Below are positions 34,817 to 43,330 of a stretch of DNA of 64,000 bases, in pieces. The notes beneath the pieces were generated by a model. The model was not told the origin of the DNA. It was given only the letters and a program-made list of their open reading frames with translations, and did no database searches. Source of the stretch: G963668185 sp963668185 (GTDB lineage: Bacteria; Chloroflexota; Dehalococcoidia; Lucifugimonadales; G963668185); assembly GCA_963668185.1 (NCBI GenBank), contig OY764162.1:2294001-2358000 (forward strand). The letters run 5' to 3'. The position numbers and the translations under genes are program-made. The number at the start of each line of letters is the position of its first letter. Within the stretch, counting starts at the first letter, position 1.

Positions 34817-36532
34817 ATGGAACTTACTGTTTCTGAATTGGCTGTTGCGGTAGGCAAGAGCGAAGAGTACATACGCAGACGAATTCGGCAGAACGACTTG
34901 GCTGCTCGCAGGGAAGGGCGACGGCTCTTCGTGACTCAGCACGAAGCCGCCCGCTGGGCGCATGAGAATGGCTTGTCCTCTATTCTGCGGCTCCCGCCCA
35001 CGGAATCTACCAGCGATACCCAATGCAGGACCGCCCGGATGACTGTGCTGGCTTGGTATCCGGAGGGCAAGGCCCCTGTAAACCTCTTCACCCATGTCCG
35101 ACATCGGCGACGCGACTCGCTGGGACCCTGGGTTGGGAATACCGACCCTTCGTGGTCCACCGAGATTCTGGCCACTGGTGACGGAGATGAGCCAGGCGAG
35201 CTCCGGTTACATCGACTGGATGCACCGTTCCATGACTGTCAGCGCATAGTCGACGGTGTTTTGGCTTCGGGCGTCCTGAACATTGATGAACTAGAGGTTG
35301 GGTATTCGCTGATGCAAGGTGCCCGGCACCATTGGGCATATCGTGATCCGCGCGGTGGTACTGACATAGCGGTGCCTAGCCCGTTCGACAATCACAGCGC
35401 TGAGGTCATTGAGTTCTGGAGTTTCGATGAAGAACTACGGAATGGGTGGCAGGTATTGCTTGAGTCCTCCCAGAGCAAGCTAGAGCCGTTGCTAGAGATG
35501 CTGAAGTTTCGGCTTGACCAGCGATCCGAACGGGTGGGTAACCTCATGGTTGCGGGCGCCGAAGACGAGATTGTCTGTGATCTCCAAAAACACGGGCACA
35601 ACTCGCTCCTACTCAAGGTGGACAGGATGGATGGGACGCAATTGCCAAGCGATGCGTATACGGCCTCAATATGGGCCCACCATAGTGACGACAATGTGGT
35701 CCGACGGGAGATCGCAGCCGTTACAAACGAAACTGTCATCGAACTGAGTTCAGATGTGGATCGATTTGGGTTCGCCATACACCGGAATTCCGACGGACAG
35801 TGCATTGACCTGATGGATGTAAATCTAATAATGAGCATCAACATCGCAACGCACATGGACGCAGGCCCGAATCTTACGATGCACGACAGCAGACGTGGCA
35901 CCACCAACCAAGTTTCGCTCGGCAGCCGGCGCTCCATTATCAACGTAGATGCCAAAGAACACGGCGATTCAAGGGATCAGATGATCCGGCGATGGGTTCT
36001 CAACCGCAGGGCTTTCGAAAGTGTTAGGGAGGCACGAGACGCACGTAATCTGGCTCGTTTCGGGCCAGGTCAAATGGATGAGGCAGTCGACTATTTCATA
36101 GACCTGTTACGTCGACACACCTACTCTGAAGAACCAATCTATCTGGCCGATCCCTATTTCATGACACGAGGTTCTGGAGCTAGCGCTGACAGCCTTTATC
36201 TTAGGATTTTTGAAAGCACGATGGGCAGACCATTGAGGATTATCTGCGGTCGCCAGGGCGGCTCAACATGGTGGTCAAGGTATCCTCCTGCGCTGATTGG
36301 TCACGCCACTGTCAGGCTGTTGACCAAGAATGACGAACCGCTTTTCCACGACAGGTATTTGATCACCTCCGAACGGGAGATCCTTATCTCCAACTCCATC
36401 AGTGGTTGGGATAGCGATGGCGTTACATTTGCCGCATTGTCTTACGGCGTCTATCGCGAGGAAGCAGAGGCGCTGTGGGCATACCCTGTTGGGAAACATA
36501 GCGACGGTACCAGAGTCCAAGAGGTCCGATGA
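34817..36532 (+). CDS. HTH protein with C-terminal PLD-like (HDR motif) domain, candidate defence nuclease
   Basis: A 571-residue protein. Residues 1-55 (LTVSELAVAVGKSEEYIRRRIRQNDLAARREGRRLFV in two parts) form an excisionase-like HTH. Residues about 70-390 are an undescribed beta-rich region. The C-terminal part has YLADPYFM, PLRIICG, then LFHDRYLIT (His about 510) and EILISNSISGW (about 520-530). This resembles the single H-D-R ... N/S-S-x-x-G station of phospholipase D-like nuclease domains found in defence proteins. It overlaps the next gene by four bases. No named family could be assigned with confidence. Confidence 0.6.
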   Translation: MELTVSELAVAVGKSEEYIRRRIRQNDLAARREGRRLFVTQHEAARWAHENGLSSILRLPPTESTSDTQCRTARMTVLAWYPEGKAPVNLFTHVRHRRRDSLGPWVGNTDPSWSTEILATGDGDEPGELRLHRLDAPFHDCQRIVDGVLASGVLNIDELEVGYSLMQGARHHWAYRDPRGGTDIAVPSPFDNHSAEVIEFWSFDEELRNGWQVLLESSQSKLEPLLEMLKFRLDQRSERVGNLMVAGAEDEIVCDLQKHGHNSLLLKVDRMDGTQLPSDAYTASIWAHHSDDNVVRREIAAVTNETVIELSSDVDRFGFAIHRNSDGQCIDLMDVNLIMSINIATHMDAGPNLTMHDSRRGTTNQVSLGSRRSIINVDAKEHGDSRDQMIRRWVLNRRAFESVREARDARNLARFGPGQMDEAVDYFIDLLRRHTYSEEPIYLADPYFMTRGSGASADSLYLRIFESTMGRPLRIICGRQGGSTWWSRYPPALIGHATVRLLTKNDEPLFHDRYLITSEREILISNSISGWDSDGVTFAALSYGVYREEAEALWAYPVGKHSDGTRVQEVR

Positions 36533-38646
36533 TGGACGATAACACCCAGCTCTGTGTCTCGTTGCCTTGTGAAGCTGTGCCTTTGGTTTGGCGACTCTTG
36601 GGAGTGGGAGAATCGCCGCTTCGGCCTCCCCTAAGCCTTGAATTGACGGAACAGTGGATCCGCAAAGTGGTTTCGCGCCGCAACCAGGCTCAGACCATCG
36701 ATGAAATCCGCAGCTGGTTTCATGAGGATTCTGAGCAGTGGGTTCTGCGAAACGAATTGCGCACCCCTCTGGCAATGTTGATCCTAGACACGATCGAGCA
36801 AGAAATGGTTGAGGTCAGCAGCGATGTGAATGACGACCGCGCCTTCTGGGCGATTGGTTCAATCGAGCCAGACTTAGCAGAAAACATAATTCGTTCACAA
36901 TGGGATGCGAACGAAATCCAGGCATTCGGCAGCTACGTGTTGGGGATCTTGGAACGGCTATGCAAACGCAACCAGGTTATCGACCCTGAACGCATCTTCC
37001 GGCTCGGGGGCGCAGGAGCCGAGGTCACCGTGGACATCACGCGGCGACGGAACCTACTAAGGAGCTTCAAGGAACTGAGGGAATGCGAATGGTGGCTGCA
37101 CCCGGGCATTCGCAATGTTGTAGCTCTCCTAATGAGATTGGCCCCAGAACTCCTTGTCACGCTACTGGACAGGGCAGATCATCCGGTGGTGCAAAGATGG
37201 GCCGCGGAGTGCGCCGCAGGCTTTTACGCACCAATCGACCCCCAGAGGCCATTGGAGTGGATCAGGGTTGATTCTTCTGACGCCGCGATTGCGTTGGGGA
37301 TCGTACATACCTTGGAAAACGTCGCCCAACTGGACGCTGACGCCTGTGGGAACTCTAGGAACCAGTCTGAACAAGTGGATCAAGACAAACTGGGATCAGC
37401 CCTCCTGTCCGACCTACTGGATCAACTTAGCTCCATCCAAGCCAGTAGCTCCGTTAGGTGGATCGTCGACCTGCTAAGTTACAGTGTAGGAGCGTTGCCT
37501 GCGTACGGGAGCCCCGGAAAACCTGAACGTGTCCAGGAACTTGAAGAGCTCTGCATTCGGCAGTTGGCGTCTGTGGTTCGCCAGCGCTGGTCTACTGAGT
37601 TGTCTGGCAATCTCCGGGCAGGATTACGCCCTGATCCACTGGTTCCCAGAAACTTGCCATTCGCCCGAGTGGCATGGGAGGTACGCGGAGCCTGTCCCGC
37701 ACATGCCGCCGAAATCGCCCGAATGATCCTTGAAGAGCATGAAGAACGCATCGTAGACGCACTAGAGGACAACCGTAGCCTCTCATACCTTTGGGACAAC
37801 TGGACAGACCATGATTCTATCCTCGGACTAGCGATTTCCTTGGTCATTCTTGGCGAAGGCCGCGACTCACTAACATGGGTGTTGGAACGGTGCGAGCGCT
37901 TGCCTCTGAGCGTATGGGATGCAGAGGATAGCGCAGATCGCTTCCGGGAGGCCGACGAAGCGGCGAGGGTGTACTTCGTGGCAGCCTTCTGCGCAGTTCA
38001 AATCCTATCCGACCTTGGAGACACTATTGATCCTGCCTTGGTGAACGGCCTCGCAGAGAGGCTTTGGGACCATGGCAATTTCGTCGCGCAACATACCTTC
38101 AGACAGCCGAAGGACTTCGCTGCCTCGGAACATGCTGCTCGTGTGCTGATGGAACTTGGACAGCCGAGCAAGGCATGGCTACTAGAACAGGTCGACAACC
38201 CAGCGATATCCCCCCGTATTCTTTGGGCGCTGATTGAGGCGAGCAGATCGCAGGCTGGTCGAAACACTCAGATGCGATCACTACAAGGGGACGCTTTTCG
38301 AGTAAAACTACTCAAGCGAATCTCAAGTCGGTATGGCAACTCGCACGCGATGAATCTAGACGACTTGGGTTATCTTGCGAAATTGTGGCTGCTCTTACAG
38401 GGGGCAACCGAGGCCAAACAGACAGCCTTGAACATTCTTGCGTTAGGCTCGCCGAAGCCCCAGCGAACTGATCGACTCACTGCACTTGAGCTACTGGCAT
38501 TTGCAGCAAGCAAAGGGAGAGTCCCGGCCGTGATGAGAGATACCATAGATTCGCTCTACAGGGACCTGTGGTCGGGCGGAACTCCCAGGGAGGAAATCGC
38601 GAAGCGAAAATGTATGGATGACATGTTGGGTCAAGTGGCTAAGTAA
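36529..38646 (+). CDS. Large helical protein of unknown function, partner of the HTH/PLD-like protein
   Basis: A 705-residue protein, almost entirely predicted helices with many Trp, Leu and Glu (LRECEWWLHPGIRNVVALLMRLAPELL in pieces, FAASEHAARVLMELG, LGYLAKLWLLLQG). This suggests HEAT-like or other alpha-solenoid repeats. There is no Walker, nuclease or protease motif. The ATG lies within the preceding stop (CGATGATGG), so the two proteins are made together, probably as a complex. Family unknown. The role is inferred only from the island context. Confidence 0.6.
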   Translation: MMDDNTQLCVSLPCEAVPLVWRLLGVGESPLRPPLSLELTEQWIRKVVSRRNQAQTIDEIRSWFHEDSEQWVLRNELRTPLAMLILDTIEQEMVEVSSDVNDDRAFWAIGSIEPDLAENIIRSQWDANEIQAFGSYVLGILERLCKRNQVIDPERIFRLGGAGAEVTVDITRRRNLLRSFKELRECEWWLHPGIRNVVALLMRLAPELLVTLLDRADHPVVQRWAAECAAGFYAPIDPQRPLEWIRVDSSDAAIALGIVHTLENVAQLDADACGNSRNQSEQVDQDKLGSALLSDLLDQLSSIQASSSVRWIVDLLSYSVGALPAYGSPGKPERVQELEELCIRQLASVVRQRWSTELSGNLRAGLRPDPLVPRNLPFARVAWEVRGACPAHAAEIARMILEEHEERIVDALEDNRSLSYLWDNWTDHDSILGLAISLVILGEGRDSLTWVLERCERLPLSVWDAEDSADRFREADEAARVYFVAAFCAVQILSDLGDTIDPALVNGLAERLWDHGNFVAQHTFRQPKDFAASEHAARVLMELGQPSKAWLLEQVDNPAISPRILWALIEASRSQAGRNTQMRSLQGDAFRVKLLKRISSRYGNSHAMNLDDLGYLAKLWLLLQGATEAKQTALNILALGSPKPQRTDRLTALELLAFAASKGRVPAVMRDTIDSLYRDLWSGGTPREEIAKRKCMDDMLGQVAK

Positions 38647-38684
38647 GATCCTTCAACTGGTCTGTGAGGGACAGGGTGGCGAGT

Positions 38685-38996
38685 ATGCGATACCTTCATG
38701 AGGGAAAAATAGTAAACTCCCTCAGAAGAAGTCCAACGACCGCAGTATGGAGGGAGATAGTGAGATTTGACCAGTGGCTCCCCGCCAAGCTAGGCGGTGG
38801 GACAGAGACCCAAGGTCACGACATGGGCCGACTCATAGCCGAGTTCCTTCAGGAAAAACACGGCCTGCTGGATGAAGACATCGTCTACGACAGCAAAGCC
38901 ATCTCCCTCGCAGCGGAAGTCCCCAAGGCCGTCGGATATGAAGCAGCGAACCTATGCCACGCGTTTCAGGTTGGCTTTAGTCGGGAGCGATACTAG
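38685..38996 (+). CDS. Hypothetical small protein after the two-gene operon
   Basis: A 103-residue protein (MRYLHEGKIVNSLRRSPTTAVWREIVRFDQWL...) with no recognised domain. It starts 39 bases after the 705-residue protein. A GTG start at 38664 would add seven residues. The sequence includes an acidic helix (FLQEKHGLLDEDIVYDS). It could be the third member of the same unit or an unrelated gene at the element edge. Confidence 0.5.
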   Translation: MRYLHEGKIVNSLRRSPTTAVWREIVRFDQWLPAKLGGGTETQGHDMGRLIAEFLQEKHGLLDEDIVYDSKAISLAAEVPKAVGYEAANLCHAFQVGFSRERY

Positions 38997-39084
38997 CCCG
39001 GCATCATCGGCTGTCAGGCCTTCGTAAGGGATGAGACGAAGGCCCTATACTCCACCAACTCGAATCGACCCGTGCGACCGACGG

Positions 39085-40665
39085 CTAGAGCGCTGGGTCG
39101 TCCAGCACCAGCTTCACCGTCTCAGTGACCTGACCAGGTATCCGACTGTCGTCCGGCATGGGCATGGTGTACCGCAGCTGTGCGGCCCCGGGCATGACCA
39201 CGACCTCCCTGACGAACGACTCGATGAAGGCCTTGCGCTCGGCCAACTCGCTTCTATCCAGGAAGTCGTCCATCTCTCGGGCGTACTCAGCGATCTCGCC
39301 GGCGTCGCCCAGAGCTGCCTTGTGCAGGGTCAACTCATCTCTGGCGTCCGCCGCTGCTTCTTCGAGTCGCTCCTGGCGGTCGTGGTACTCCGCCATTCGG
39401 GCCGAGGTAATGGCCACATCTACGTCGTCTCTGGTTGCAATGTAGCGCCAGATGCGGTCCAGTTGCTTCTTCACATCCCTAATCTCCCCTTCGATGGTCT
39501 GGACCCTCTTGCGGTGTTCGGCGACCATGCCGTCGATCTCCTCATCCACCGCCTTCACCAACTCGGGGAAGCTACCCTCGGTGAAGATGTTGGAGCGAAT
39601 CCTGTCCACCACCAGCTCTTCGAAGCGCCGGGCGTTGAGCCTCGGGGCGTCGCAGGCTCCCTTCCCCTGCTTCATGAGGGTCTGGCAGACGTAGTAGGTG
39701 AACTGCGCGTACTTGGAGCCCTGTCCGGTTAGCGCTCGCCTGCAGGTCTTGCACTTGACCAGCCCGCTGAGAAGGAAGGGGCTGGCCACCCGTCGGGGGT
39801 TGACTACCCTAGGCGCACGGGCACGCAGGAGCTTACCCACGCGGTCAAACTGTTGCCTGTCGACAACGGCGGGGAAGGCGTTCTCCATCCGCACAGGGTC
39901 GGCCCCGTCCTTGGCGTTCACGCCCCAGGTCAATGTGCCGGTGTACGTCTCGTTGATGAGGATGGCGTGGACGCTGGTCTTTCCCCACGGCTTACCCCTG
40001 GGGCTGGTGATGCCCTCGTCGTTGAGGCTACGGGCGATGTCGAGGGTCGACTTGCCGGCTTCCGACAAGTCGAACATGCGCCTGACGACGCGAGAGGAGT
40101 CGGGATCGAGCTCCAGCCTGGGCCTCTTCTTGGGTCCGTCTTGCACCATCACCCGGTTGTAGCCCAGGGGAGCCTCGCTGGACATCCAGAAGCCCCTGGA
40201 CGCGGCCTCACGCATCCCCCTGGTGACGTCCTGGGCGAGATTCTCGCTGTAGAACTCGTCCACCCCTTCGATAATGGCCTCCAGGAGCCTGCCGGTGGCG
40301 GTGTCGTCGGCCTGCTCGGTGATGGAGACGACCCGGATGCCCCTGTCGCGGAGCAGGGACTTGTACATGACGGCGTGCTCTCTTCTGCGTGTGAACCTGG
40401 AGAATTTCCAGACCAGGATCTCCCGGAATGGGACCGTGGACGATTTGGCCTCATCGATCATCCTTTTGAAGTCGGGCCTGTTGGCGACTCGTCCGCTCTC
40501 GGCCTCGTCCACGAACTCGCGGACGACCACGCAGTCGTTCTTTCGGGCGTGATCCCTGAGCGCCCGCAACTGTGCCGCCACGGACAGGTCCACGTCCTGC
40601 CGGTCGCTGGACACCCTGGCGTAGAGGGCCACGGGCGTGGGGCCGTCTTTCTCACTGGCATTCAT
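39085..40665 (-). CDS. Large serine recombinase (integrase of the conjugative element)
   Basis: A 526-residue recombinase. Residues 11-22 (PVALYARVSSDR) hold catalytic Ser19. The recombinase domain (GKSTLDIARSLNDEGITSPRG), zinc ribbon (VKCKTCRRALTG...YVCQ...ACD) and a coiled coil follow. It has an intact C-terminus (RIPGQVTETVKLVLDDPAL), absent from its truncated relative at 22304-23821. The two are clearly homologous across their whole length. It lies at the left edge of the T4SS and replication modules and probably integrates and excises the element. The att site should be near 39.0 kb. Confidence 0.92.
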   Translation of the reverse strand: MNASEKDGPTPVALYARVSSDRQDVDLSVAAQLRALRDHARKNDCVVVREFVDEAESGRVANRPDFKRMIDEAKSSTVPFREILVWKFSRFTRRREHAVMYKSLLRDRGIRVVSITEQADDTATGRLLEAIIEGVDEFYSENLAQDVTRGMREAASRGFWMSSEAPLGYNRVMVQDGPKKRPRLELDPDSSRVVRRMFDLSEAGKSTLDIARSLNDEGITSPRGKPWGKTSVHAILINETYTGTLTWGVNAKDGADPVRMENAFPAVVDRQQFDRVGKLLRARAPRVVNPRRVASPFLLSGLVKCKTCRRALTGQGSKYAQFTYYVCQTLMKQGKGACDAPRLNARRFEELVVDRIRSNIFTEGSFPELVKAVDEEIDGMVAEHRKRVQTIEGEIRDVKKQLDRIWRYIATRDDVDVAITSARMAEYHDRQERLEEAAADARDELTLHKAALGDAGEIAEYAREMDDFLDRSELAERKAFIESFVREVVVMPGAAQLRYTMPMPDDSRIPGQVTETVKLVLDDPAL

Positions 40666-40906
40666 GACGCTCTCCGTGCTTCGGCTCCCAGCCCGGCTCG
40701 CTGAGGCCGTCGTGATCGGGGCGGCATCCGACCGGCGGCACGCCGCGGCCCTCCAAGAAGGAGCGTATGGACACCCTTGCCCAGGCGCGGAAGCCCTGTT
40801 GGATCAACCTGCGCTGCCGTGGGGTCTGAGAGACGGCCGGCCGGTCCGGTGAGGATTCCGGCTCCCGGGGTCTGTTGCACTGGTTGTGTATGGTGGTGTC
40901 TTGCAT
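40652..40906 (-). CDS. Doubtful small ORF overlapping the recombinase start
   Basis: An 84-codon frame (MQDTTIHNQCNRPREPES...) ends 14 bases inside the recombinase gene, the position held by the ribbon-helix-helix gene at the other recombinase. Composition is Arg/Pro/Gly-rich with one plausible amphipathic helix (RRLIQQGFRAWARVSIRSFL). No homology is recognised. It may be non-coding. Confidence 0.25.
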   Translation of the reverse strand: MQDTTIHNQCNRPREPESSPDRPAVSQTPRQRRLIQQGFRAWARVSIRSFLEGRGVPPVGCRPDHDGLSEPGWEPKHGERHECQ

Positions 40907-41015
40907 CCTCTGTAGTCTCAACGGCGGTGAGTGTGGCCGCTGGCCTCTCGTTACAGGTGTGGGGTTTGGCCGCCGGTGCGGACGGACGGGGCGAACACCG
41001 GCGGCGCTATGTGGG
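40907..41015. other. Spacer near integrase
   Basis: Together with 40666-40906 this gives about 350 bases without a secure gene upstream of the integrase. It is GC-rich with no clear palindrome. It may contain the integrase promoter or part of att. Confidence 0.25.
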
Positions 41016-41336
41016 TCAGTCCCTGAGGAAGCTCATCTGGTAGCTCTCCCCCAGGAGGATCTCCAGACCTCCGTGTATCCGGCTGGCGAACTTGTAGAGG
41101 CGGTCCATCGCCGCGCCGCTGGGCTCGACGCCGTGCTTGCGCCACCTGTACATCTGCCTGTAGTCGACGCCGATGGCGGCGGCGAGTCCGGCCCAGGTGA
41201 GGTCGGCGGCCTTTCTCAGGCGCTCCAGCCGGTCGGGAAAGTCGTCGGGCAGCCGTATGCCGTAGGGCATGGGCTCCAAGTCCGTAGTGTGTTCCGTGCT
41301 CCCGTCGATGCGGGGCTTACCGTTGGGTTGTGTCAT
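41016..41336 (-). CDS. Cro/C1-type HTH protein
   Basis: A 106-residue protein. The central section PDRLERLRKAADLTWAGLAAAIGVDYRQMYRWRKHG in pieces over residues 40-75 is a Xre-family HTH with recognition helix DYRQMYRWR. GGAGGATAGCG precedes ATG 41336. It overlaps the upstream regulator gene by 20 bases, so the two are co-expressed. The likely role is regulation of transfer or excision. Confidence 0.72.
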   Translation of the reverse strand: MTQPNGKPRIDGSTEHTTDLEPMPYGIRLPDDFPDRLERLRKAADLTWAGLAAAIGVDYRQMYRWRKHGVEPSGAAMDRLYKFASRIHGGLEILLGESYQMSFLRD

Positions 41337-41604
41337 CGCTATCCTCCAGTTCAAAAAGGTCTTCAAAGCTCTCCACTTCAAGGGCCTTCAGCATCCGCAA
41401 GCGGACGCGGCCGGAGGGTGCTCGCCCCGTGTTGACCAGCATGGAGAGGTATCCGTGGCTGATGCCGACCTCTCCCGCGAGCCAGCTCTGGTTGCGGTTC
41501 AGCAGTGCCAACCGCTGCCAGAGCGCCGCCGCGTTGAGCCGGACAACGGCCCGTCCTCCACGCCTCCGGTGTCCCTTCGCTTCGTTGGCGTCCTGCGAAC
41601 TCAT
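41317..41604 (-). CDS. Cro/C1-type HTH protein
   Basis: A 95-residue protein. LNAAALWQRLALLNRNQSWLAGEVGISHGYLSMLVNTGRAPSGRVRLRM (in pieces) gives a canonical Xre HTH (SWLAGEVGISHGYLSMLV). A Leu/Glu-rich tail follows. Met at 41604 (MSSQDANEAKG) is chosen as the first Met with a plausible start context. It is divergent in function from the adjacent regulator but in the same operon. Confidence 0.72.
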   Translation of the reverse strand: MSSQDANEAKGHRRRGGRAVVRLNAAALWQRLALLNRNQSWLAGEVGISHGYLSMLVNTGRAPSGRVRLRMLKALEVESFEDLFELEDSDDTTQR

Positions 41605-41677
41605 GGCCTTTCGGTCTCCTGTTAGCAATTGAGGCGGGAGCGGCCGTGCGGCTCGCGCTCACGCCGTCGTTTTCCAT

Positions 41678-43330
41678 TCATAGGGGTGTCGGGGCCTGGG
41701 GCGACTCCCAATCGCCCGGAACGCGCCATGCGCGTCCCAATGGCCCCAGGGCGTTGACGGCCTCCCTGTGGGACACCCACAGGGGCACCGTGGCGCCCTC
41801 CGCCCGCATCTCCTCCCGCGCCACGCGCAGGAAGTGGGTCTGTGCGATCTCGTCGTCGAAGACGACCAGGACCGAGGGCTGGGCGCCGTGGTCGTCGGCG
41901 GGTCTGTGAGATGAGTAGTAGCGCAAATACGGGGCGAGTCGCTGCGACATGGTCGAGGGGCGCACGGCCCTTCGCTCCCACTCCAGGAAGAACGGCCATG
42001 TCGTCTCGCCGCGTTTGAGGACGCCGAAGGCGTCGGGGTTGACGGAGCGCATCCCGCCCTCGTGCCTGAAGTGCCTCGACGCCCTCCTGGGCGGGTCGAT
42101 CTGGACGACCTCCCACCCCAGCAGGGGGGCCTGGGCGGACAGGGCGCCCACGAAGGCGTGGACGGACTGGGTGTGCTCCATGTTCCTGAGAAGCTGTCGG
42201 CTCCTGCTGCCGGAGACGTTGCGCCACTCCAGGGGCGCGTCGTCGTCTTCGAGAGAGACGCTCCACCGCTTCCTCGCCAGGGCGACGGATGTGCGGTCCC
42301 TGCGGGAGAGCAGGGCCAGCCCCCGGTCGGTGATGGCGAGGCGTCCTCCCGCGTCCCTGGGCCGCACCGTCAGCTCGAGTCCCTCCAGGGGGTTGACCAG
42401 CTGGGATGCCCGCTGGGGCGAGACGCCCAGCAGCCCGGCCAGGTCTCCCAGTCCGATCCAGGGCCAGTCGGAGATGGCGTCGAGGGCGCGCTTCTCGGCG
42501 GGCTTGAGCATGAAGGGCAGCATGGGGTCGGAGATGTCCCACTCCGGCCCCTCGATGGCGACGGCGGCGGGGAAGTCGGCCCGCTGCGGCTCCGGCTCCA
42601 CCGGAAGCTCCCCGCCCGGTCCCAGCCGGTCGAGGACGTAGCGCAGGTCGAGGGATGCGCCGACTGCGGACGGACTCCATATCCGGTGCCCGGGCTTGGC
42701 CAGGACCGCCTCGCGCTCGACGGCGAACAGGGCCGGTATCCGGGTCGTGGACAGCAGCCTGCGGGCGTGCCTGAGCCGCACGTGGTCGGCCATGAGCATG
42801 AGCACGACGCCCGGCGTCGGCTCGTCGCGCATCCGCCAGACGCGCTTGGCGAAGCCCGACCTGTCGGCGGTGAGTCCCTGCCTGACGACGCCGACGGTCC
42901 TGCCGTCCGGCAGCGTCATGGCGGCGTCCAGGGGCATGGCCCGATACCAGCGGAAGTCGATGGGATATTCGACGTTGGCGACGACGGCTGCGACGTGATA
43001 GACGGCGGCCAGGGCATCCATGCGCTCCATCAGGCTGCGCCTCCACTGGGCTGAGAGGGGGCGGGAGCGCACCAGTTCGCCGGGGGGTACGTCCTCCTCG
43101 TCGGCCAGCCTGCGCAGCCCCCTTGCGGTGAGATAGAACCTCCGGGCCGGGGGGAGTACGTCGGTGGCGTGGAGCGCCGATGCGCAGAAGCCCTCGGACT
43201 CCAGCCTTGCGGCGGCCTCGTAGACCGGCCCCCTCGACCATCCGGTTACGGCGACCATCTCCAGCCGGTCGAGGAAGGGCATCGCGGCCAGGGCGCGGAG
43301 CAGCTCGGCCTCGCATCCTTCGGGTCTCAT
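41678..43330 (-). CDS. Replication-relaxation family protein
   Basis: A 550-residue protein of the replication-relaxation family found in conjugative plasmids and ICEs. The N-terminal winged-helix segments (LEMVAVTGWSRGPVYEAAARLESEGF) and a second HTH (LGDLAGLLGVSPQRASQLVNPL) are followed by MEHTQSVHAFVGAL and VNPDAFGVLKRGETTWPFFLEWE, the conserved C-terminal block of the family. It probably acts at the element's origin, in relaxation or replication control. The start overlaps the coupling-protein stop (CTATGAGAC). No classical relaxase gene lies in the window, so this may fill part of that role. Confidence 0.75.
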   Translation of the reverse strand: MRPEGCEAELLRALAAMPFLDRLEMVAVTGWSRGPVYEAAARLESEGFCASALHATDVLPPARRFYLTARGLRRLADEEDVPPGELVRSRPLSAQWRRSLMERMDALAAVYHVAAVVANVEYPIDFRWYRAMPLDAAMTLPDGRTVGVVRQGLTADRSGFAKRVWRMRDEPTPGVVLMLMADHVRLRHARRLLSTTRIPALFAVEREAVLAKPGHRIWSPSAVGASLDLRYVLDRLGPGGELPVEPEPQRADFPAAVAIEGPEWDISDPMLPFMLKPAEKRALDAISDWPWIGLGDLAGLLGVSPQRASQLVNPLEGLELTVRPRDAGGRLAITDRGLALLSRRDRTSVALARKRWSVSLEDDDAPLEWRNVSGSRSRQLLRNMEHTQSVHAFVGALSAQAPLLGWEVVQIDPPRRASRHFRHEGGMRSVNPDAFGVLKRGETTWPFFLEWERRAVRPSTMSQRLAPYLRYYSSHRPADDHGAQPSVLVVFDDEIAQTHFLRVAREEMRAEGATVPLWVSHREAVNALGPLGRAWRVPGDWESPQAPTPL

